Under the pieces are notes generated by a model, which was not told where the DNA came from, did not search any database, and saw only the letters and a list, made by a program, of their open reading frames with translations. 35,161 nucleotides of DNA from Saitoella complicata NRRL Y-17804 (taxonomy: Eukaryota; Ascomycota; Saitoellomycetes; Saitoellales; Saitoellaceae), in the NCBI RefSeq assembly GCF_001661265.1, contig NW_017566992.1:365210-400370 (forward strand), read 5' to 3'. The position numbers and the translations under genes were made by a program. Each line of letters starts with the position of its first letter. Position 1 is the stretch's first letter. This document shows positions 28,315 to 35,161 of the stretch, in pieces.

Positions 28315-30276
28315 CTAGAACAAGACTCCCTTGGTTTGCGCCTTGGTCACCTTCAAGTCCTTCACCAAGAACATCCAGAAGAGCGAAAGCGCCATGATAC
28401 AGGTACCAGCCGTCAACATCCACTTCTGCGAAATCGCATAAGAGTCACTGATAGCATCACGCGCCGCCGTACCCCTCTCGTAGCCCAATTGAACATCAAG
28501 CGAATCGTAGATGTCCTCCCAACTGTCCACAACGTCGGCAGGAAGAAGACGCTGCAAAGCGGCGGGCAAAGTGTGCGTCCAGATGGCTCCAGAGATAGAG
28601 CTTCCGATAGCTCCTCCCATGTTACCGAAGACATTGAGGAAAGCGAGCGCGGAGGCAGCATTGTTGTGATCCGCGACAGCCAAAACAGCGACCTGTTGCA
28701 CGATAATCATCGTACCACCAGAGAACGCAAGGAAAACCTGACACATGATGTTCCACCCCACCGACCAATGCGGCTGACGGAAGTAAATCATCAATCCCTC
28801 ACCGAGAAGGTAAAGTGGCACAGACCAAAGCAACAACCACCTAAACCTCCCCGTCCTCCTGATCGAGTACCCGACAACCAAGAGCCAAACACCAGAAACA
28901 ACGTCGAAGATACTACTAATATACCCCGCCGTCTCAAGACTAACACCGTACACAACCTGCAAATAACTCGTCCAATATCCATTCCAACAATAATAGGCGA
29001 TTTGGTACGTCGCATCAATCAAACATGCACCCAGGATGGTCCTCGTCGCGAGCATTTCCCACGGGAGGAAAGGCTTGGGAGCGACCCAGTGTTCGACGGC
29101 GGCGAAAGCGAGAAGGCAGGCGATTCCGAAGACGAGCATGATGATGATGTGCGCGGTTTTCCAGTCGTCGGGGGCTGAGCCGGCGAGGTTGAAGGGGAGG
29201 AGGAAGAGGACGAGGCCGGCGGTCAGAAGAATGACACCCAAGACTGTACCCGGGAGGTTAACAACCAGAATTGACATGAAGCCGTAGGAGAGAACTCACG
29301 ATCGAACTCGATAACGTAGTGCTTGACATGTTGCAAAAATGTTCTGCCACTGGGCTCCTTTTCCTTCAACAAACCTCTCTTCTTCGCCAAATGCCTGTTG
29401 TACCTCAACAAACAGAACATAGGCGCAGCAACAACGGGGAGGATAATAGCGAAGCATCCGTATCCCCACCTCCAGTTCGACTCGTAGAATCGCGCAGCAG
29501 CTGCAGGACCAGCGTAAGCCGTAATGATGTACGGCGACGATGTAAACGCAAACGCAAGACCTCGATCCCGAAGCGACGAAGTATCAGCCGTAATAACATC
29601 AACACAAAAAATCAACCCATAAAACCCGATATTATAAAACACCTGGGCAGCACAATACGTCCCAATCCCAGTACACGTCGCACTCAAAATCAACCCCAAC
29701 ACCGCGAACACCACCATCAACATGAACCCCACGGACCTATCCCAGAGGTTGAGGATTTTGGCGACGGGCATGTAGGTCGCTGCGCCCATTACGGAGGCGA
29801 CGATGTCGATTACGGGGAGGAGGGAGTGGGATTCGAAGTCGGAAGTGATGTAGGCGGAGAGGTTGTAGGTGATCTGAGATTGGAAGGCGTTGACGAGGTA
29901 GAGGCACCACATGCTATCGATCGCATTGTCAGTAACTGGTAGGTAAGTGGAGAAATAAGAGGAGGAGTTGAACGTACAGGCCATAGGCAGTAGCCAAGGA
30001 CGTCTTGGTCCATGTCAAAGTGATGGCTTCAGCTTGCGTGACACCATCTTGTGCAGCCTCGTTGGGCACGGCTTCCTCCGGCAATTGATCCTCGCCGACG
30101 AACACCCTCCCTGGGGCCTTACTGTCACTGACGCCTTGCTCGGCGGATCCGTGGGTGTCGAGGTTGTACTGAGGAACATCGGTACCAGTGGAGAAGCCAC
30201 TGTCCGAGGTTGGCTCTGGGACAGGAAAGAACTTCCTACGGAAGGCCGCAGCCGCGTTGGAGAACTCTTTTCCCAT
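28315..30276 (-). CDS. SIT1: Siderophore-iron transporter (SIT family, MFS)
   Basis: Predicted 613-residue plasma-membrane importer of ferric siderophores by proton symport. Exons: 30276-29978, 29913-29300, 29243-28315 (sum 1842 nt), with introns of 64 and 56 bp. The first junction restores AYGLMWCLYLVNAFQSQITY and the second EFDLLGVILLTAGLVLFLLP, both hallmarks of the SIT1/MirB/Str1 group. A roughly 90-residue polar N-terminus precedes about 14 hydrophobic segments. Other family features are YNLSAYITSDF, NIGFYGLIFCVDVITADTSS, RNRHLAKK-like RYNRHLAKKRG, and WNGYWTSYLQVVYGVS in the second half. I chose MGKEFSN as the start because a TATA box lies about 70 bases upstream; in-frame upstream codons precede that box. 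Its promoter holds GATA motifs like those of the SidJ-like neighbour downstream. Confidence 0.95.
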
Positions 30277-30344
30277 GCTCTTGACTGTGTGAAGCGTGTC
30301 GTCTACGAGCAATGGCAACAGGGAGTGGACGACCGGGCAGACCC

Positions 30345-30353
30345 ATATAAATA
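30345..30353 (-). promoter_or_regulatory. TATA box of the SIT gene
   Basis: Read on minus the sequence is TATTTATAT, about 70 bases before the start codon. It supports the choice of start at 30276. Confidence 0.5.
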
Positions 30354-30455
30354 CTTTTTTTTCGCAACCCCTCCAGGCTGCCCGTCGTCCGCCGAGGCTT
30401 GCAAGGCGATGAGCTCGGCCTCTGCCACTCCTAAACGAACACATTATCTTCCGGG

Positions 30456-30611
30456 ATCAGATCGATCAGATTACGCCCAACAATGCAGTCTTCAAGCCAA
30501 GCGAGCCATCCACGCTCCCCGTCACATTGAAAAAATCATGGGATCCATGCTTAGGCTTTGGGTTAGGGCAGCCCAATGCAACGCAGTAAGACCCGGGTGC
30601 GGATCAGATAA
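30456..30611 (+). promoter_or_regulatory. Cluster of three iron-GATA-like motifs upstream of the SIT gene
   Basis: ATCAGATCG at 30456-30464 is followed directly by ATCAGATTA at 30465-30473. An exact ATCAGATAA lies at 30603-30611, where the preceding G also fits the extended RATCWGATAA consensus. A further GATAA core (TTATC on plus) lies near 30444. The cluster is 180-335 bases upstream of the transporter start codon. ATCWGATAA is the published site of fungal iron-responsive GATA repressors. The role here is inferred. Confidence 0.65.
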
Positions 30612-31054
30612 GATTAGTCCTGCGAAAACGCGATCTAGGGTCACTAAAGAGGCCTAGGGAGTAGGGTCGGTACGAGATCCGGTCTGGGTACCGGTGCAAT
30701 GGTAGCGGACCTAGCTGGGAAGCCAAACAGCCTGGCCTCGGCTTTTAGCTTGGCGAGAATTCCCCGAGTGACGCTTAAGGGTCCTTGAAGACGGAAGCTC
30801 TCGAGGCTGTTTGGTCGCCCGCGTAGGCGCAAGCGCGCGCTTCGTTGCGTCCGGACTTCGGCGATTTTGTTTGCACGAGGCGCCCTCTGCAGACTCAATG
30901 CACCCTGATAACCTTAACCAACAACAACGACATCAACACATCAGGCCTCCCTCGCAGTCAGTCAGTCGCCTATTCACCTGTTTTCACGTCACGTCTCGTT
31001 TCTTTTCTGCTTCGCTCTTCTTTTTGGTGTTAATTACCGGTCTCCTCAGCATTC

Positions 31055-32379
31055 ATGGATCAGATCCTCAAGTGCAACCACCTCCGATGCAGGGCGGCTT
31101 TGGGCAATCAAGGAGTCGTTACGACGTGTTCGCACATCTTCTGCGTTGATTGGTGGATTTTGACAATAACCTCGAACCCTAAGTTCGAGCTGATTGAAGT
31201 CTACAGTGCGAACCAACTCTTCACCGCCGACAGAACGTGTCCTGCTTGTGAGACGACGCTTGGTGAACCGGATGTATGCACCGATATCATGCCTGAAAAG
31301 CACATATACTGACAGTCTGTGAAGGACGTCGTATTGACTAATCTCAATCCCACTGAGTAAGCTTTTTCCCCCGATGTATGCTGGTTACAACCTAACAATG
31401 GTATTCAGTGACTACAAGACGGTGAACAGGAATGTTTCGAACACTTGTTCAAGTAGCTAATTCGTTCACAGAGCGTCCTTGCAGGTCTTTCTCCGAACAT
31501 CATTGTGGAGATATGCAGCCGTGCTTTAAGCTTCTGGACGTACCAAGCTACTCAGGAGATGTGCGGCATCTAACTTTTGCACTACTACCATTGTTAACGA
31601 CTATATGCAGCGTGTACCAAGAGTTCATGTCGAAGACGCTGCAGGAGAAGTATGGTGCATTGAATGCCCAGATGGATAGTGTCGTTCGAGATGCGAACAA
31701 CGAGATTACCGGTATGCACAACCGTCCTCGACTGAATGATCCATCTAACGTGAACTATAGCTTTGCAAGAGAAGTTGGAGACTACTAAGCAGCAACAAGG
31801 CAACGAGAAGAGGCGTAACCACGAACTCATCGAGAGCTTGCAGGACAAGTCGAGGCAGTTCAGCAAGCTACAAGTGAGGTCCTCCTTTGTTTCGCTTTGG
31901 ATCATGACTAACTGATGACCGTACAGCTCCTCTACGACAAACTCAAACGCAAGGCTCTCCTCTCCCCCATGCAAAACGCCGCAACCCAAAACATCGACGC
32001 AGCAGCGTACCAAAACATGCCCACCCACGCCTCACCACCCGCCGGCAAGATCTCTTTCCCTGGCCCTCGTGCCTTCGCTCCCGACAACAGGCAAGAACAG
32101 CAGCAACCTCAAGACTGGTCTCAGGACGGTCCGGTTCAAGTCGCGCAGACTCCTCGTCCGCATCACAACGTCGGGAATCCGAGGAATGCTGGGAGGACGC
32201 CGTTGGCTGCGATGCATGGGAATACCCCGTATGCCGGACGTCCGAGGGGAGGGAGTGGTGGGAATGGTGGTGGGTTGATTAAGCCTATGGGGGCCACGCC
32301 GATGGGAGGGAGGGGGAATCCGGGGTTGATGAGGCCGAGCCATACGAGGACAGGAGGAGGAGGAGGATGGGGTGGGTAA
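31055..32379 (+). CDS. HEI10: HEI10-type RING E3 ligase for meiotic crossover
   Basis: Predicted 321-residue RING and coiled-coil protein. Exons: 31055-31152, 31207-31273, 31325-31356, 31409-31421, 31472-31560, 31611-31711, 31761-31873, 31927-32379 (sum 966 nt). Introns are 49-54 bp; exon 4 is only 13 nt. The RING is a perfect C3HC4: C7, C12, C25, H27, C30, C33, C44, C47. C33 is formed across the first splice junction. Next come DVVLTNLNPTDDYKT, SVLAGLSPNIIVEICSRALS and FWTYQATQEIVYQEF, all close to CCNB1IP1/HEI10. A coiled coil (EKLETTKQQQGNEKRRNHEL) and a Gly/Arg/Pro-rich tail follow. An alternative acceptor at 31315 would add three residues. HEI10 accumulates at crossover sites on meiotic chromosomes. 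Confidence 0.92.
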
Positions 32380-32572
32380 GCGCTACGCAAGGACGAGGTG
32401 AGCACGCTATCTGAAGGAAGCGAACCATGGACGTCAAGTATGATTATGTATTGACGATGCTCTTCTTTATTATTGTGTAAAGCAACGCGACGTTGTATAG
32501 TATCATCTAAAGAAATACCAATCGCGCAAAAATCAAACTCCGCCAATTGAACGCCCTCTTTCTGTGAGTATT

Positions 32573-35023
32573 TCAGTGTTCGATCTTTCTCGACCCTCTC
32601 ATCTGCAACAATGTATTATCAGGCCCATCCTCCCTCCCACACTCCACACAAATCAACCTCGCAAAGTCCTTCTGTTCCCAATAACACGAATGCGCATAGA
32701 TCATCTGATAATACTGCGAATCTAACACACCACCAGTATTAGGTAACACAAAATCCACCTGTCCGTTATCATTTAACGCCCTCAACCTCCTCTCCGCCTT
32801 TGCCTCCCTCGAGAAATCATGCACTTCCAATTCTATAGTCGACGGGAGCCTCCGACCGCCTCCAGGGCGAGGATCCTCACCCCCAGCCCCCGTAATCGCA
32901 ACACTAGCGTTCTTGATCCCATGCGCCAAACTCTCCATCACCTGCGTCCCCCCAACACCGGGAACGACGGTCGGCTTCAACGTTTCCGCATACTCCTTAT
33001 CCACCGTCGGCGCCAGCCTCATCGCAACCGGATCAGCAGAGTGGTAAATATTGTACACGTTTTGTACGGCTGGGCAACCGTATTTTCCGGGACCGTCGTG
33101 GGATTCGGACCGGGGGAGGTTGGCAGTTTTGGGGGTGTTGGGGTTGGCGCGGGGGATGAGGTTTGCTTGGTTTAGGAGCATAAAGAACCCGACGGGACTT
33201 CCGCAGAAGAACAGATTGTGCGTTTCGAACTCGAACTGATCGGTACTCTCCTTTCCCTGGTCTTGTCGATCAGGCGTCCACACGTCCGTCTTGGTCGGCT
33301 GTCGAGATAAAATGTCCATACTGATTGCACTCCCCAAGGAATGGCCAACAATATGCACCCTCCCCCCTCTCTCCACAAACCCCGGATCGTTCCTTATCCA
33401 CAGCCTCCACACCCGATTTGCCTCCCCCACCACAGCCCTCGTGATCCGATCCTTATGGTGTGACAGATAGTATGGGATGTCAAGCATCACGTCAGCGATT
33501 AACCCACGCACCGCTGGGATCCCTTCGGGGGTGATGTCGTTTAGATTGTATTTCCCGCCGAATTCTTCGGTGCCGCCGACAGCTTCGGTCTCGTCCTCTT
33601 CGCCCCTCTCGGCGTCGAATACCAGTTTCTGGCGCCAGTTGACGGGGAGGACTTGGGGGTGGTAACCCTCCCGAACATGCGCACTCGCTGCCCCAAGCCT
33701 TTCCTCTTCGAGGAGGATGCGAAAATGGTTGATGGCATGCGTGAACGTAAAACTCTCCACCCTCTCAGAGAGTTTCTGTCCAATACCATGCACGACCAAA
33801 ATCAAATCCGTCACGGGCGCAGGCGTCGGATCCTCATCGATGAGTTCCGTCGCACTCGGTTTCAACTTGCTCTCGACACTCATCTCGCTAGGAGACATAC
33901 TCGGTCTTCTCGTCCCGTTCGTCCTCGCACTCGCAACACTCAAACTCCTGGTCCGTGCCCTTGCCCTACTCTGACTTTGCTTCGAAGACTTCCCAGCCTT
34001 GGTAGGGGAAGTATAGTCATACCCTCTGACAATTCCAACACCCACAGGACCCCTCCCCCTCCCCAAGCTCCCCAACAGACTCTTCGCCAGACTCAGCTTC
34101 CCTTGATGGAGCATAATCCACGCCTCCCTCTCATCCGTATATATCACATAACGATTCTTTAACAACGGATCCACTTGTAACTCCTCAACGGCTGAGGGAT
34201 CGGTGGAGGACGGGTGAGAAGTGGAATCGAGTTCATATCCGAGTTTATGCTCAGCCTCCTGCCCCACCTCCTTCGCAGCCGATAACTCAAGCGCATACAC
34301 GTCTGTATAAGGCCGAATAAACCGATATCCGGCTTCCAATGCCTCCTCCAACACTGGCTCGATAGGAAAGTTTGTCTCGGCATAAAACCACGTGGCACGG
34401 ATGACTTGGCTGTGGTCTGTCAGTGTTGCGAGGGGAGACCAATAGATCGGCTCCAGCGTCATGGTTGGCAGATGGACTTTGTGGAGGCGGGAGATACCGA
34501 CGACAACTTCTTCGAGTGCTGATTCCGTGCCGGTTTGGCCTTCATTTGTGAGGTTCGGTGTATCTTCTTCTTCGGGTTTCTCCAGCACCGCAGCCTCCTC
34601 CTCTGCCATGACATCTTCCGCAGTCTCCGGCGGTGATGCAGGCTCGAACCGGCCGAAAGGATTAACTCTCTCCCTCTTTGGTGTTTTCGTAATGATCAGT
34701 CTCTGTTTCGCCTTTAGTTTCCGCTTCTCCTCTTCCACCTTCTTGATTTCTCGCATTTTCTTCCCATCCCTCCCCCTCCCCTCCTCCGTCCACCTCCTCC
34801 ATCCCTGTTCCAAATCCTCATTGTCCCTGGGCGCAAACGGCGTCCACTTGATCTGTGCATGCGGGATATCTTTCAGTGATGGTGGTTGGCTGGTTGGGTA
34901 GGGTGCCAGGGGGTCATTGAGGTCGAGGGGGGAGCAGTGGAACCACCATTGGCATGGGGGAGGGATGTCGGAGGGGTCGGTTAGGGTTGAGAGGACGCTT
35001 TGGTCTTGATCGAAGTGATCCAT
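32573..35023 (-). CDS. DDHD-domain phospholipase A1 (PA-PLA1 type)
   Basis: Single-exon gene of 816 residues for an intracellular phospholipase of the DDHD family (mammalian DDHD1/DDHD2/SEC23IP, yeast Ddl1), which cleaves phosphatidic acid and related phospholipids. The N-terminus reads CQWWFHCSPLDLNDPLAPYP, typical of the family, followed by a basic, acidic and Pro-rich stretch. The lipase part has TDLILVVHGIGQKLSERVES and the nucleophile elbow HIVGHSLGSAIS at about residue 560. The C-terminal DDHD region holds NLFFCGSPVGFFMLLNQ, then VYNIYHSADPVAMRLAP (conserved Asp), and ends RLRALNDNGQVDFVLP... AHSCYWEQKDFARL (conserved Asp and His). Length fits the family. It converges on HEI10 with a 193-base gap. 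Confidence 0.93.
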   Translation of the reverse strand: MDHFDQDQSVLSTLTDPSDIPPPCQWWFHCSPLDLNDPLAPYPTSQPPSLKDIPHAQIKWTPFAPRDNEDLEQGWRRWTEEGRGRDGKKMREIKKVEEEKRKLKAKQRLIITKTPKRERVNPFGRFEPASPPETAEDVMAEEEAAVLEKPEEEDTPNLTNEGQTGTESALEEVVVGISRLHKVHLPTMTLEPIYWSPLATLTDHSQVIRATWFYAETNFPIEPVLEEALEAGYRFIRPYTDVYALELSAAKEVGQEAEHKLGYELDSTSHPSSTDPSAVEELQVDPLLKNRYVIYTDEREAWIMLHQGKLSLAKSLLGSLGRGRGPVGVGIVRGYDYTSPTKAGKSSKQSQSRARARTRSLSVASARTNGTRRPSMSPSEMSVESKLKPSATELIDEDPTPAPVTDLILVVHGIGQKLSERVESFTFTHAINHFRILLEEERLGAASAHVREGYHPQVLPVNWRQKLVFDAERGEEDETEAVGGTEEFGGKYNLNDITPEGIPAVRGLIADVMLDIPYYLSHHKDRITRAVVGEANRVWRLWIRNDPGFVERGGRVHIVGHSLGSAISMDILSRQPTKTDVWTPDRQDQGKESTDQFEFETHNLFFCGSPVGFFMLLNQANLIPRANPNTPKTANLPRSESHDGPGKYGCPAVQNVYNIYHSADPVAMRLAPTVDKEYAETLKPTVVPGVGGTQVMESLAHGIKNASVAITGAGGEDPRPGGGRRLPSTIELEVHDFSREAKAERRLRALNDNGQVDFVLPNTGGVLDSQYYQMIYAHSCYWEQKDFARLICVECGREDGPDNTLLQMRGSRKIEH

Positions 35024-35161
35024 GGCTATGGTGGGATTTGTTTGTTTGGAGTTTTTGTTTGCTTAAGGGTTCTTGCGGGATGCAGCCAACGTCACCTTGC
35101 ATACTGCTGGTTGCAAAATGCCTGTCGCAAACTGCAGGTAGCTGCACATGCTCCGTAAGTC
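35024..35161. other. Upstream edge of the DDHD gene
   Basis: The last 138 bases hold the proximal promoter and leader of the minus-strand phospholipase gene. No TATA box was seen before the window ends. Confidence 0.4.

Larger units (their letters stand above)
30277..31054. other. Divergent intergenic region between SIT and HEI10
   Basis: About 780 bases holding both promoters: the GATA cluster and TATA box on the SIT side, and a pyrimidine-rich stretch (about 30987-31026) just before the HEI10 start. No RNA gene or ORF is supported. Confidence 0.5.

Noticed and set aside
28336-29942. Plus-strand open frames opposite the SIT transporter
   Set aside because: These Arg/Pro-rich sequences are the antisense of membrane segments. 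The minus strand matches a well-known family throughout.
32700-32715. Exact ATCTGATAA motif
   Set aside because: It matches the iron-GATA consensus but is a single copy inside the phospholipase coding sequence, so probably chance.
1-35161. CRISPR arrays, bacterial operons and riboswitches
   Set aside because: No regularly spaced direct repeats were seen, and the introns show this is eukaryotic nuclear DNA.

Overview
This window looks like nuclear DNA of a filamentous basidiomycete, most likely Agaricomycotina. The evidence is many short spliceosomal introns (about 47-64 bp, GT...AG with CTAAC-like branch sites), closely spaced genes on both strands, and protein families such as FIP1, an Rtt107/Brc1-type BRCT protein, a Hal/Sat4-type kinase and a SIT-family siderophore transporter. 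Exon structures were deduced by eye from splice signals and frame continuity. For every gene called intact, the exons sum to a multiple of three.

Layout. 1-4.7 kb is decayed DNA: a broken Tc1/mariner (DD34E) transposase, a broken gene of unknown family (1363-2653, minus), and two LTR-like sequences. 4.7-21.4 kb is a dense housekeeping block: a BK/Slo-type channel with an aberrant pore (minus), an organellar-type methionine aminopeptidase (plus), a six-BRCT Rtt107/Brc1-like protein (minus), the FG nucleoporin Nup49/p58 (minus), FIP1 (plus), mitochondrial ribosomal protein L11 (plus), a Hal/Sat4-like kinase (plus) and a divergent Zip2/SHOC1-like meiotic protein (plus). 21.4-24.3 kb is repeat-rich, with diverged repeats, a short LTR-like unit and an FAD-monooxygenase pseudogene. 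24.7-26.3 kb holds a membrane-anchored methyltransferase-like gene with one apparent frame slip.

26.6-30.3 kb is the most coherent functional unit: a SidJ-family (DUF1749) siderophore hydrolase next to a siderophore-iron (SIT) MFS transporter. Both are on the minus strand. Each has a cluster of three ATCAGAT-type iron-GATA-like motifs 170-340 bp upstream of its start codon, and one of these is an exact ATCAGATAA. I read this as a candidate iron-regulated module in which the transporter imports ferri-siderophore and the hydrolase cleaves it inside the cell.

31.0-35.0 kb holds a HEI10-type RING E3 ligase (plus, eight exons including a 13-nt microexon) and a DDHD phospholipase A1 (minus). With the Zip2-like gene, the window carries two proteins of the meiotic crossover (ZMM) pathway about 10 kb apart.
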